Below are positions 1 through 9,287 of a stretch of DNA of 31,564 nucleotides, piece after piece. The position numbers were made by a program, and so were the translations under genes. The notes under the pieces were generated by a model. That model saw only the letters and a program-made list of their open reading frames with translations. It was not told where the DNA came from and did no database searches. Every line of letters begins with the position of its first letter. Within the stretch, counting starts at the first letter, position 1. The stretch comes from JBBDYH01 sp040901795. GTDB lineage: Bacteria > Planctomycetota > Planctomycetia > Pirellulales > JALHPA01. The stretch is taken from the NCBI GenBank assembly GCA_040901795.1, contig JBBDYH010000060.1, positions 1-31,564 of the forward strand. The letters run 5' to 3'.

Positions 1-110
1 CACATGACCCCTGAAAACCCGACAAAACTACCACCGCAAAACGGGAATGCACCCGAGAACAACTTAAGTCCGCGAGGACTCGCTTTTTGTCAATCCAAGG
101 TTAGTACCAT

Positions 111-163
111 TGGGCTGTGCCCACCAGTTCCGTACGGTGGGCCGAGTCCGCGCTTGCCCACGC
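111..163. repeat. Dispersed palindromic repeat (GGTGGGCCGAGTCCGCG family)
   Basis: Positions 136-152 match 6195-6211 exactly over 17 bases. The flanks contain CCCACC (120-125) facing GGTGGG (136-141), and a further GCCCAC at 156-161, so the unit can fold. The rest of 1-178 shows no convincing gene. A short GC-rich inverted motif followed by five T at 85-89 is too weak to call a terminator. The second copy lies inside the 3' end of the kinase gene. Confidence 0.6.
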
Positions 164-178
164 ATCTGGCTACGCGCT

Positions 179-496
179 TCACATAACTCGATCGGCTGCC
201 CAAGGATAACGGCGGCCCGTCTTGAACTCTTTGTACGGGGCGTCGGTCGGGTCGTGGATCGATTCCGGATCGAACGGCGTGTTGAACGAATTGAGCACCG
301 GGATGATGTCCACATCGGCGTACCCCAAGCCGCCGAGCTCGAAGTAGTCGCCATTCACGTCGAACAACCGAACCCACCCGGTCGATACACGGACACGCCT
401 CAACATGCGCAGCTCGGCCCGCGTGCGGCGAAAAAATGCAAGCGCCGCTTCAAGTCCCCCGTTGGAAAAATCATGAGTGGCAAGCGGCTCGGACAT
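179..496 (-). CDS. Hypothetical protein, 105 aa
   Basis: No family is recognised. The frame remains open upstream to 616, but the methionine at 496 is the better start: residues before it are encoded by the palindromic repeat at 511-564 and by the end of the cupin gene. The protein is soluble-looking with no signal peptide or membrane segment. Its middle is aromatic and acidic (FDVNGDYFELGGLGYADVD), and its C-terminal part is rich in D, P and Y (FDPESIHDPTDAP), suggesting a small folded domain. It is the last gene of a same-strand run: propeller protein (932-4552), cupin (573-923), then this gene about 76 bases after the cupin stop. The repeat between them may interrupt co-transcription. Function unknown; being a real gene rests on protein-like composition and position only. 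Confidence 0.5.
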   Translation of the reverse strand: MSEPLATHDFSNGGLEAALAFFRRTRAELRMLRRVRVSTGWVRLFDVNGDYFELGGLGYADVDIIPVLNSFNTPFDPESIHDPTDAPYKEFKTGRRYPWAADRVM

Positions 497-510
497 AGGT
501 TTCGGATAAT

Positions 511-564
511 GTTGGAGTTCAGACGTCAGCCTGTTTCGAAGCAAGCTAAAGCTTGAACTCCAAC
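511..564. repeat. Palindromic repeat, GTTGGAGTTCA type
   Basis: A perfect 11-base inverted repeat (511-521 against 554-564) encloses 32 bases. The 23 bases at 542-564 are the exact reverse complement of 6120-6142. It lies in the short gap between the cupin gene and the downstream small gene, directly upstream of the latter's start. Confidence 0.75.
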
Positions 565-572
565 AGAGCGGG

Positions 573-923
573 TCATTCCAGTTCGTGCACATCGTGAAGC
601 ACGCCACGCGGCACACAGACGGTCAGCACCGTGAGGTCGCCCTTGGCCTTGTGCTTCACGCCGCGTGGCACGTACACGACGACACCACGATGCAACTCGA
701 TCTCTTCGTCATCCAAGATCATCGTACCCTGGCCATCGATGATGTAATAAAATTCGTCCGTTCGCTCGTGGAAATGCAGTTTGGCGTCGTGAATCTCGAC
801 GTGATGGACTTCCCCCGCCGCGGCGTCCGCTTCCTCGATCAGGCAACGGATTGCGCCGCACGTTTCGGCCCACGGTGTGACGTTAGCCGGATCGCGGCGG
901 AGAAATTTGGTTTGCGTGGTCAT
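573..923 (-). CDS. Cupin-domain protein, 116 aa
   Basis: A single small beta-barrel cupin. Motif 1 is seen as LHFHERTDEFYYIIDGQG (about residues 49-66), giving metal-ligand candidates H50, H52 and E57. Motif 2 is YVPRGVKH (84-91), giving H91. This is the classic two-His/Glu plus His metal site of the fold (family knowledge). Such stand-alone cupins include sugar isomerases, dioxygenases and sensors, so substrate and reaction cannot be named. No signal peptide is visible, so it is probably cytoplasmic. The start at 923 lies 8 bases after the stop of the propeller protein on the same strand, so the two may be translated from one mRNA. The stop-start junction is a degenerate TGAACCC heptamer tract. 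Confidence 0.85.
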   Translation of the reverse strand: MTTQTKFLRRDPANVTPWAETCGAIRCLIEEADAAAGEVHHVEIHDAKLHFHERTDEFYYIIDGQGTMILDDEEIELHRGVVVYVPRGVKHKAKGDLTVLTVCVPRGVLHDVHELE

Positions 924-938
924 TTCAGGGCTCAGGAT
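924..938. repeat. Degenerate TGAACCC heptamer tract at a stop codon
   Basis: Read on the minus strand, the junction of the propeller and cupin genes is TGAATCC TGAGCCC TGA. This is two to three imperfect units of the heptamer found intact at 17897-17917 and 22620-22647. The propeller gene's stop codon (932-934) lies inside it. Confidence 0.4.
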
Positions 939-3900
939 TCAATGAACAAGTCGAACTGGCCCGGGCCATCTAAGAGGTCGGGTGAAAAATCATCGAACAC
1001 GGTCTCATTCAGCCGCAATGACGGCGGACCTGCGAGCACTGTGCTGACGCGTGTCTCATACGGGAGGCTGGTGCGCCACTGCTCGGCAAGTTGGCTCAAC
1101 AGCGCCTGGTCGAAATCGAACGACACGTAGCCGCCGACCAAGATGTCGCTGTCGTCGCCCGCCGCGGTCCCGCTCCAGCCGGGACCCTGGAGATAGTCGC
1201 GCCCGAGGCCGCCAAACAGCAGATCACGCCCGTTGAAGCCGTAGAGAATGTCGTCGCCCGTACCGCCAACGAGAATGTCGTGCCCAGCGCCACCCACCAG
1301 AATGTCGTTCCCCGCTCCGCCAAACAGCCAGGCATCGATGGCGATGGCCTCGTTCACCTGAATCAGATCGTTGCCTCCCTGACCATAGACCACGATCCGG
1401 TCGGCGATGAACGTCCCCATGTCGGAGCCGTGGTAAAAGAGCCGCGCGGAAGCCTCGCCCGGCACCGTCTCGACAACGTTGGGCGACACCATCTTCTTAC
1501 CGCCGACGTCGGGTTGGAAGAGGATCGGATCGTTCAAGTTGAATCCACCGATGGCGAGCTCGGTTTTGGTAGCGTCCGCGTGGTCGGGCCGCAGAATTAC
1601 CGTCACGGACGTAATACTGACCAGGTACGACGCCGTGTAGCCGCCACTGTGTTGGACCGTCAGCGTGCCGGTGAACTCGCCGAACGTCGTCGGCGTGCGC
1701 CAGAAGGAGAGCGTGGCATCGGTCCCCTCCGGACTGAAAGTTTGCGTCAGATGCAACGGGGCGGGAGTGTTGTCGCTCCACGTCAGACTGGCGGAAAAGG
1801 CGACGAACGGGTCGGGGTCATGCCAGCGGAGAACGGTCGTGGAGATCTCTCCAGGGACCACGAGTTGCCGTGAGAACAGCGTGACTTGAATGGGATCATT
1901 TATCAGGTCGACCGTCACGGTCGCCGTGTCATCGTTGCCGGCGCCGTCGCTAAGGGTATACGTGAACGTATCTTGCACCCCGTGCATGCCCGTGGGCATA
2001 TACAAGACGCCCAGACCATTGGGACTGATCGAAACGGTGGCCCCCAGCGCGGTGGATGAGACCGCCGTGACGCGAAGCTGCCCTTGCGGGTCGGTATGGG
2101 TGTCGTTGTCGCGGACAGCGAGGAACTGCGCGTCGCCGAACGCGTTCACGGTGAAGTTGTCGTCTAAGGCGCTGACGGCAAGGATTTGCGGATCATCGGT
2201 CGACGGCGGATCGGTCTTCTCCTCGTCAAGCGACGTAACGTTTGTCGTAGATGCAAGCGCTCTTTCTGGCGGTTGATAGGGTTTCAGATCCAACGGTTGC
2301 TCCTCCGGATCGCCCGCGATACTGATCTTGCCAAGTTGCACCTGGGGATCAGCGAGCTCATGCACCGAGATTGTGCCGGTGGAGATTGCGTATAGGTGAT
2401 CGCCAATCTGGACCGAGCGCTCGACGAGCGTGTCGTGCTCCACCAGGCCAATCGGAGTGAATCCGTCCTCCAGGTCAATCTTGAAGACTTGCAAACCACC
2501 CTCGCCCGGCTCGAATAGCGGTGTGTCTTCAGTTGGATCCCACCACCAATCGTTTCCGACGGTATTGATCGGCAGGGCGAAGATCTGTTCGGCGTCGAAG
2601 TAACTGACGGCATGATGGTCGCCATCGCCGCGCACACCCCGACTGCCGGTCGCCGGCGTGGCCGTTGATCGGCCGCCTGCGAACGAATAGCGGTGCAGCA
2701 ACTGCGGATCAGTCAGGTCCGATACGTCAAAGATCGAAACTTGTAGCTCTTCGAACCAACCGGTCGCCACGTCGGCATCGCGGCCGATCGCCAGCAAGTG
2801 ATTGTCGTCAATCGGTTGCAGGTAGTCGGAAAATCCGGGGATGTGCAGCTCGCCCAGCAATTGGGGACTGGCCGGCTCGCTGAGGTCGATTGCGAACAAC
2901 GGATCGGTCCGGCGAAACGTGACGAAGAAGGCGCGATCCTCCATAAAGCGAACGGAATACAAGTCCTCCGAGGGCGCGATTCCGCCGATGGTGCCGATCA
3001 CGGTGAGTGCATCTTCCGATTGCTCAAGCACATGCACGCTATGTCCGGTGTTCCATCCGCCAGGCTTGGTGACCACGCGCAAGTAGCCGTCGCGCTCATC
3101 CGCGGCAAACTGATTCAAGAGCGTCCCTTCGAACTCGCCCGTCGCACCGAGAGTGACCGCATGCGTTTGGCTGTCCAGGCCGAACTTCCATACATTGGAC
3201 TTATTGACCGAACTGGAGTCCCACGTGCTCCAGTCGGGATGCTGTTGTGCAAAAACGTAAAGGCTGTCGGCCGTGGAGTAAACCTGCGGCGCATGAGAGC
3301 TCATCACGTTGGAGGTCGCCACCGCCCCCGCCTCGTTGCTGGTCAGATCAAACGTTGCGACGGTGATGACACTCTGCTCGGCAAATGAGTCGGGCTGATA
3401 GAGATCCGTCGGCTCAAACAATGCCGCGTCCGAGATCACTTCGCCGTCGAGCGCCAGAGCGCGAGTGTGAGGCAGAACCGTGTCGAGAAGCTCGTCACGG
3501 AATCGCGCGAGATACTGCTCTTGAGTCTCATAGACGTATTGCTGTCCCGTCGGACCGGGCCACAACGAGTCTGCAATTACGAGATTGACCGGTTCGCCAG
3601 TACGAATGAAGTGCGTCCGGTCAATGGGCGCCGGCAGCACCGTGGCAACCGGCATGGCAATCGGCGCAGGAAGCTGTAAGGAGTTGGTGAGCACCAACCG
3701 CAATTGACCATCGACCACGCGCGAGGTGACAAGCTGACCGTCCATCTCCGTTTTTTGAACGAGCGTGGGCGCCGACCGATCGGTGACGTCCAGGACGGTG
3801 ACCGTAGTCGTAGGGCCGGTCGATTCGGAGTCCTGCGGCATGTCACTGAACCGCGCAATGGCGATCATGGGCATCATGCGGATCGGCTCGATTTCGCCGA

Positions 3901-4552
3901 ATCCGCCCGGCGATGATGACACGAGCGCCAATCGATCGCCGGCCAGGTACATGCCGACGGGCCGCTCCGCTAGTCGCGTCCGCGAGACGACCTGCAGCTC
4001 CTCGCCAACACCCGCCTCGACGATCACCAGGTCTTGTCCCGAGAGGATGTACAGATACTCCCCGTCGGTCTCGACCAGGTCGGCTTCGTCCACCCCCTCG
4101 ACCTGCACGTTGGTATCGGAGAAGCTGTTGACCGCAGCCGTGGTTACCATCGGTACGAGCGGACCTCCGAACAGCATCGCGTCGGTCGTGAATACTCTTC
4201 CCCAGTCCCACTGCGGATAGTACGTCGATTGACCGAACAAATGGCCCCACTGAGCAACCGCCGCCTCGAGCAGCCAGGCCTCGAGCTCAGCCGCCGATTG
4301 AAACCGCTCAGGCAGCGCAGAAACGGAGGATGTGACCGGTGCCGGATCGGCCGACGTTTCCGCGACGTCGACGGCTGCATCCTCAGCAGCCAGCCCCTCT
4401 GCCGCGGCCGCTGGATCGTCGGCGTTCATTAACCGCCGGTCTTCCAACTGCTCGAGATGGAGCCGGAGCCAGGGCGAGGCGAACGAACGTCGACCGGATG
4501 TTCGGAGTACCGAGCGAAGCCGCTTGGGTTTTGCCCACAGAGGTGAAAACAT
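932..4552 (-). CDS. Exported beta-propeller / RTX-repeat surface protein, 1206 aa
   Basis: The N terminus has a basic stretch followed by LEQLEDRRLMNA (about residues 34-45), the planctomycete-type motif at the head of many large exported proteins. Residues about 100-720 fit the secreted 'beta propeller domain' family (PF09826-like). Its signature is seen as NVQVEGVDEADLVETDGEYL, followed by repeated blades of the type VFKIDLEDGF and VSIFDVSDLTDPQLL. Next comes a region with cadherin/Ig-like tandem character (NAFGDAQFLAVRDNDTHTD; DTFTYTLSDGAGNDDTATV). Residues about 1073-1118 (nt ~1199-1336) are calcium-binding RTX nonapeptides of GGAGNDILV type. About 88 further residues close the protein, and no C-terminal membrane anchor is visible. 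It is likely exported and calcium-folded at the cell surface; ligand unknown. It heads a minus-strand run with the cupin gene. Confidence 0.88.
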   Translation of the reverse strand: MFSPLWAKPKRLRSVLRTSGRRSFASPWLRLHLEQLEDRRLMNADDPAAAAEGLAAEDAAVDVAETSADPAPVTSSVSALPERFQSAAELEAWLLEAAVAQWGHLFGQSTYYPQWDWGRVFTTDAMLFGGPLVPMVTTAAVNSFSDTNVQVEGVDEADLVETDGEYLYILSGQDLVIVEAGVGEELQVVSRTRLAERPVGMYLAGDRLALVSSSPGGFGEIEPIRMMPMIAIARFSDMPQDSESTGPTTTVTVLDVTDRSAPTLVQKTEMDGQLVTSRVVDGQLRLVLTNSLQLPAPIAMPVATVLPAPIDRTHFIRTGEPVNLVIADSLWPGPTGQQYVYETQEQYLARFRDELLDTVLPHTRALALDGEVISDAALFEPTDLYQPDSFAEQSVITVATFDLTSNEAGAVATSNVMSSHAPQVYSTADSLYVFAQQHPDWSTWDSSSVNKSNVWKFGLDSQTHAVTLGATGEFEGTLLNQFAADERDGYLRVVTKPGGWNTGHSVHVLEQSEDALTVIGTIGGIAPSEDLYSVRFMEDRAFFVTFRRTDPLFAIDLSEPASPQLLGELHIPGFSDYLQPIDDNHLLAIGRDADVATGWFEELQVSIFDVSDLTDPQLLHRYSFAGGRSTATPATGSRGVRGDGDHHAVSYFDAEQIFALPINTVGNDWWWDPTEDTPLFEPGEGGLQVFKIDLEDGFTPIGLVEHDTLVERSVQIGDHLYAISTGTISVHELADPQVQLGKISIAGDPEEQPLDLKPYQPPERALASTTNVTSLDEEKTDPPSTDDPQILAVSALDDNFTVNAFGDAQFLAVRDNDTHTDPQGQLRVTAVSSTALGATVSISPNGLGVLYMPTGMHGVQDTFTYTLSDGAGNDDTATVTVDLINDPIQVTLFSRQLVVPGEISTTVLRWHDPDPFVAFSASLTWSDNTPAPLHLTQTFSPEGTDATLSFWRTPTTFGEFTGTLTVQHSGGYTASYLVSITSVTVILRPDHADATKTELAIGGFNLNDPILFQPDVGGKKMVSPNVVETVPGEASARLFYHGSDMGTFIADRIVVYGQGGNDLIQVNEAIAIDAWLFGGAGNDILVGGAGHDILVGGTGDDILYGFNGRDLLFGGLGRDYLQGPGWSGTAAGDDSDILVGGYVSFDFDQALLSQLAEQWRTSLPYETRVSTVLAGPPSLRLNETVFDDFSPDLLDGPGQFDLFIES

Positions 4553-4774
4553 GGCTGCACCGGGCGGTTTTGGACAGCGAAACGGGATGAGGCATGGGGC
4601 GTCGCACCGATGCGCCTATCCCGCGCCGGTTTCGCCGCCATGTTCTTAGGCCGCGGGAGGGTCACCATGTCACGCGGTAATGACCGAGGAGTAGTCTGCT
4701 CCGGCCAGTTTTACCCTTGCGGGACGAGCGGTGCAACAGATTGGCTGCCACGTGGGGCGCGCCAGATGGGCTGG

Positions 4775-6118
4775 TCAAAGTCGCGCTGGACCGGCCAAGA
4801 CCGTAGAAGCTTCTTTATTCATGCGCGACCAATAGCGTGCCGCAACACGCTCCAGCACCACGAATGCCAACAAGGGCGCGGCGGCGATGGGCATGGATTG
4901 TGAATCCTCGTCGGCGGATGCCCGGGCGACCGCCTTGTCGCTGCGACCAAACTGCGCAAACACTTCGGCATAGGCGGCATCGGGCACATTGAAAGCCGCC
5001 AGCCCGGTTGCCGGCGCTCCGAACTCTTGCTCGGAGCTCGGTAATGAGTCAGCAGGTCGAACAGCGCCGGACGATCCGGTCAGCCGGCTCACCGACACTC
5101 CCAGCTCAATTTCATCAGCCGCGATCTGATGTCGGCCGCCGGTGCGATGTACAGCCTGTTGCCCCATGGCGCTGGGTGGCAAAGGCGCTGCAGTCCGCGC
5201 ACTGTCCGGGCGATCTGGCGTGGAACTGGGCCTGGCCTGGCTGGTCACGGACGGTGGCAGGGCCCAAGCCGGTTCGCCGCCGGCCATCTCAAACACCACC
5301 GCGCGGGCCCACTCGCCGGAAATCCCCGTGCCGATGGAGGACGCTGTTCGGATTGCGGAGCTGTTTCCGAGCGTCACTTCGATGCGCGCAGATGCAGCCG
5401 CTGAGAAACTTAAAGGCGCTGCGGACGCCGGTGAATCCATGAGCCCGGCAAGGTCCCCGGCGGCGGTGCGCTCTGATGGTTCCGACGCAGCCGATGGGTC
5501 CGGGAGGTTTTCGGGTATGAAGAGTGCGACGCGCTTGTCGGAACCGAAACCACCCCCACGCTCGTCCCCTTTCAGAATTGATTTGACATTGATCGAACCG
5601 CCTTCCTGTCCTCCTGTCTCTGTCCAGGAATCCCCTGCAACAATCGTATCGGTGTTCGGTCGCAGCACTGCACCATGATCGGACGGCACGATCACCGCCG
5701 GACGGAGGTCAAAGCCGCTTGCCGAGTCGACGCCGAAAGAATACTCATTCGAGTTAGCGTTGTTTAACACCAGTCCACCGGGCGTCAATGGAGACGCAGC
5801 GCTCGAAACAACGACGTCCGACAGCACGATGGTTCTGCTCGATGTTGCATTGGCCTGCAGGTTACCAAGCGGGATAAAGCCGCCTTCGCTGCCGATGTTG
5901 AACTGAGGCGATTGACCGGCGAAGGCGGTAAATTGGCCGACGTGCACCGCCAATGGCGTGACCGGCAGACTTAGCGTGGTAACATCCAGCGACATCGCCG
6001 ACAACAACCAGCGTCCTTCCATGGCCTCAAAACCCAGCGGCCGGCGCAGGCCGCGGCCAAGCTGCGGACGAAATGCACGTGCAGTTCGTCGTCGTCGGTT
6101 GGTGAGTGAGTTGAACAT
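4775..6118 (-). CDS. Exported protein with planctomycete N-terminal motif and C-terminal hydrophobic segment, 447 aa
   Basis: No enzymatic domain is recognised. The N terminus is very basic (RRRRTARAFRPQ) and is followed by LGFEAMEGRWLLSA (about residues 28-41), closely resembling the LEDRRLM motif of the neighbouring propeller protein. A shared export or sorting signal is therefore likely. The body is low in Cys and Trp and rich in Ala, Ser and Pro, suggesting a disordered, surface-exposed stretch. Near the C terminus IAAAPLLAFVVLERVAARYW precedes basic residues, like a short hydrophobic anchor plus positive tail. The gene lies 222 bases upstream of the propeller gene on the same strand. Its start is abutted by the repeat at 6120-6142, which leaves no clear Shine-Dalgarno sequence. 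Function unknown. Confidence 0.7.
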   Translation of the reverse strand: MFNSLTNRRRRTARAFRPQLGRGLRRPLGFEAMEGRWLLSAMSLDVTTLSLPVTPLAVHVGQFTAFAGQSPQFNIGSEGGFIPLGNLQANATSSRTIVLSDVVVSSAASPLTPGGLVLNNANSNEYSFGVDSASGFDLRPAVIVPSDHGAVLRPNTDTIVAGDSWTETGGQEGGSINVKSILKGDERGGGFGSDKRVALFIPENLPDPSAASEPSERTAAGDLAGLMDSPASAAPLSFSAAASARIEVTLGNSSAIRTASSIGTGISGEWARAVVFEMAGGEPAWALPPSVTSQARPSSTPDRPDSARTAAPLPPSAMGQQAVHRTGGRHQIAADEIELGVSVSRLTGSSGAVRPADSLPSSEQEFGAPATGLAAFNVPDAAYAEVFAQFGRSDKAVARASADEDSQSMPIAAAPLLAFVVLERVAARYWSRMNKEASTVLAGPARL

Positions 6119-6119
6119 C

Positions 6120-6142
6120 GTTGGAGTTCAAGCTTTAGCTTG
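6120..6142. repeat. Single arm of the GTTGGAGTTCA repeat
   Basis: The 23 bases are the exact reverse complement of 542-564. The copy occupies the ribosome-binding region of the gene starting at 6118. Confidence 0.7.
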
Positions 6143-6159
6143 GCGTAGATTGTGTCAAA

Positions 6160-9100
6160 TCATTGTTTGTGATCTTCGGCCGGCGTAGGCGTAGGGTGGG
6201 CCGAGTCCGCGAGGCCCACGCGACGTCCGGTCTTATCCTTCAACTCCGCCACAGCGGCAGCATATCGTTCGTTTCGGGCGAGCGAAGCGAAGCGCTCGTC
6301 CTTGGCAATATCGATGTGGCGCGGCCAGCCCGATTGATGCGCAAGCCGCAACGTGGCGAGCACTTCGTCGTCCAACTTTCGCGGCCCATCGTCGGCAGTG
6401 GAGACATCCATCTTCGTCCGCAATTCTTCAGCGATCGTGGCTAGCTCCGCGGCGACACCCAACAACCGCTCGCCGTTGCCGCGCCAGACTTCCCGGCGTT
6501 CCAGCGCGGCCTGCCCGGCGTCGGCAAGGCGTTCCACCATCCGCAGCGACTGGCCGTAATTGTAGTACATCTTGCTGAGCACTTCCCGCATCAGAGGCGA
6601 TTCGGGGTGCCGCTGCCAGCAGCTCCGTTGCGAGTCGATCGCCTGGGCATAGATCTTAAGCGCATCCTCGTGACGGCCTGCGGCAGCGAGCGCCAGCGCC
6701 TGGTTGTTCAACAGCGCCGCCAACGAGCTTTGATAGGCCACCGCGTCGGGATAATCGCCGGCCAATGTCGCCAGTAATTCTCGCGCGCGGCTGAACGCTT
6801 CGTCGGCGTCGGCAGCACGGCCCGCGCGGCAATGCGCCACGCCTTGATTGTTCAGGCTGATTGCCAGGTCGCTGCGATGGCGCACGACCGCCGGGGCCTT
6901 GCGCGTCAACCGCTCTTGCACCGCAATCGCGCGGGCGTGCCAGTCAATGGCCTCGCTCGATCCCTCAACCCGGCTCGTCAGGGCCGCCGCGTTGTTATAG
7001 CACAGCGCCAGATCATCCTGAAATTGAACCTGGTTTGGATATTCCTGGGTGAGACGTTCCAAGATAGCCGTTGCTTCACGGACAGCGCCGTCGGCCGCGT
7101 CGGCGTCGTTTTTTCTCAACACGTAGCTAAGGTTGTTGAGCGCGATCGCGAGATTCCGCGCGTACTGCGGTTCACCCGTCGCCAACGGACGCAGCACATC
7201 GACCGCCGCACGGAGCGACTTTTCGGCCTGTCGGGCGTCGCCGGTCTGGTCCAGCAGCATCCCGAAGTTTGCCCGACTTTCGGCCAACTGGCTGGCGAAG
7301 ACCGGATCCGCCGGGTGTTGACCGACGAGCCGCTCGTTGATGGTGATCGCAGCCGCGTATTCGCGACGCGCCTGTTCCACGTCACCGGCGCTGGCCAACA
7401 ACAGCCCCAAATTGTTGTGGGATATGGCGAGGTCCGAAAGCGGCTCCGTCGAGGACGCATCGGCATTTGAAAGTTTGGTAAGCAGCTTTTGCGCCTCGCG
7501 GTATTCGGCCATGGCGTCGTTCGCCTCGCCGAGCTTGGCCGCAATTGCGCCGCTCTTAAAATGGGCCAACGCCAATTCATGGCGCAACTGCGGATCATCC
7601 CCCGCTTCGGCCATAAAGTCCTTGTAGTAGCGGAGCGTAGCGAGCAGCAGTTCGCGCCGCACGGTTTCAGCCCCGGGAATCTCCCGCAACCCATCGGCCA
7701 GACCCATTCCAAACTTATCGACCACGCTCCGCGCCTTCCGGAAATGCTGCTCGGCTCGCTCGAAGCTTTCTCGAGCCGCGCGGGCGTTGTTTTCGGCCTC
7801 GACGAGCGCGGCCGAGGTGCGTGTCTGCTCCCGCGCCAAGAGAGCCATGCCGACCGCCGAAATCATACTCAAGGCCACCAGCGCGCACGCCCCGAGTAGT
7901 ACCAGCGGTCGATGCCGACGCGCCCACTTTGCCGCCCGATCGGCGACCGTCGGCCGACGCGCGAGCGTGGGCTTCCCCGCCAGGAAGCATTCCAGGTCAT
8001 CGGCCAACGCGCGGGCGGAGGCATAACGCTCGTCCCGCGATTTCGCCATCGCCGTGAGCACAATGGTTTCCAGGTCCACCGGCACGGCGGGGTTGAGCCG
8101 CCGCGGCGGAATCGGTTCTTCGCCGACGATCTTCTGCACGACGGCTTGCCGGTCGTCGCCCGGAAATGCCGGACGCTGCGTCAACAGCTCGTACAGCGTT
8201 ACGCCAAGCGAGTAAACGTCGGTTCGGGCGTCGACGAGCGCCGTTTGCCCACTTGCCTGTTCCGGGCTCATATAGCGGAGCGTTCCGACGACGTCGCCGG
8301 TCAGCGTCACACCGCTGCCGGCTTGCATCCGCGCCAGCCCGAAGTCAGTCACCCACAGCTTGCCCGCTTCGTCGACGAGCAAGTTTGAGGGCTTGATGTC
8401 GCGATGGACGATGCCAAACTCGTGCGCGTGTTGGAGTCCTTCCGCCGCTTCTTTGCCGAGGCGCGCGACGTTGCGGAAAAAATCGGGTGGTCGGTTAGTG
8501 CGGAGCGTAGAGACGGCGGCGATAGGACGGGTACCTTTGGAGTGCGGTCCCGGCGCGCCGGGATCGCCGCTTTGGAGTTCCTCGTTCCCACGCTCCGCGT
8601 GGGAACGCACAGCCGGCCGCTCCGCGGCGCGAAACAAAGACTCGTCCTCCNNNNNNNNNNGCCGTTCCCACGCGGAGCGTGGGAACGAGTAATGCCGTCA
8701 ATCGCCGCCGCCAGCGTCTGACCTTCAATATACTGCATCGCGTAGTAATAGACGCCTAGCTCCTGACCGACCGCAAACACCGGCACAATGTGCGGATGAT
8801 GAAGCTGGGCAGCCGCCTGAGCCTCGTTGCGAAAGCGGGCGATCTGTCGCTGATCGAGAACTGCCGCAAACGGCAGAACTTTTAGCGCCACCTGCCGGTT
8901 GAGCGATTTTTGATGCGCCTCATAGACAATGCCCATGCCGCCCCGGCCGATCTCACGGATAATCCGATAGTCGCCAATGTGCCGCGCGGCGGGCTCGGTT
9001 GTCATCTCCGGCCCCTCGTTGGCCGCAACTTTTTCCGTCCGGATATCGCACGTCGCGCCGTGCAACAACTGCAAGCTGTCAAGGTACGGCCGCAACTCGT

Positions 9101-9245
9101 CGGCTAACTCAGGATGCGCAGCCAACAGCGTTTGCTGGTCCGGCGCAATACCGCGCTCCAGGTCGGCCAGGTAACCTTCCAATACTGTGGCCAGCCGCCG
9201 CCGCGGCGAGGCGCCGTTCGAGCAGGTGGAACCCAATGTTGTCAT
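6160..9245 (-). CDS. Membrane Ser/Thr protein kinase with TPR region, interrupted by a repeat and an assembly gap
   Basis: This is a Hanks-type kinase of the planctomycete architecture: short N-terminal region, kinase domain, one membrane span, TPR tail. Going from the N terminus: glycine loop GRGGMG (nt ~8931-8948), VALK lysine (~8880-8882), catalytic HRDIKPSN (~8398 onward), DFG (~8338-8346) and SPEQ. A membrane helix lies at nt ~7837-7908, then tetratricopeptide-like repeats (LALAHFKSGAIAAKLGEANDA; LAISHNNLGLLLASAGDVEQA and others). All key catalytic residues are present. Between YIEGQTLAAAIDGI and RPPDFFRNVARLGKEAAE sits a palindromic repeat containing 10 N (8581-8689). The two coding parts are in different frames as written. 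They would be continuous if the true gap length is 2 modulo 3, and no stop is visible on either side. The start at 9245 was chosen because residues further upstream are repeat-encoded; no clear RBS is seen. The C-terminal residues (VGLADSAHP) come from another repeat. The partner sigma gene lies directly upstream. Confidence 0.85.
6195..6211. repeat. GGTGGGCCGAGTCCGCG repeat inside the kinase 3' end
   Basis: Exact 17-base match to 136-152, followed by AGGCCCACG so that the ends pair. Translated on the minus strand it gives VGLADSAHP near the kinase C terminus. Confidence 0.65.
8581..8689. repeat. MITE-like palindromic element with inverted ends, inside the kinase gene
   Basis: The left end (8581-8607) and right end (8663-8689) are perfect 27-base reverse complements of each other. 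Each is itself a hairpin (CGTTCCCACGC / GCGTGGGAACG). The interior shares CCGCTCCGCGGC and CGAAACAAAGAC with the element at 31263-31435. An assembly gap interrupts the interior. No transposase is encoded. Confidence 0.85.
8651..8660. other. Assembly gap (10 N)
   Basis: Ten N of probably arbitrary length, inside the palindromic element within the kinase gene. The reading frame across the gap cannot be judged. Confidence 0.97.
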
Positions 9246-9287
9246 GCGGTTTGTCACGGTCGTCTCGGCCTCGATCCCAGTTAATTC

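Noticed and set aside
67..89. GC-rich inverted motif plus T run as a terminator
   Set aside because: The stem is only about five bases and no plus-strand gene ends before it within the window.
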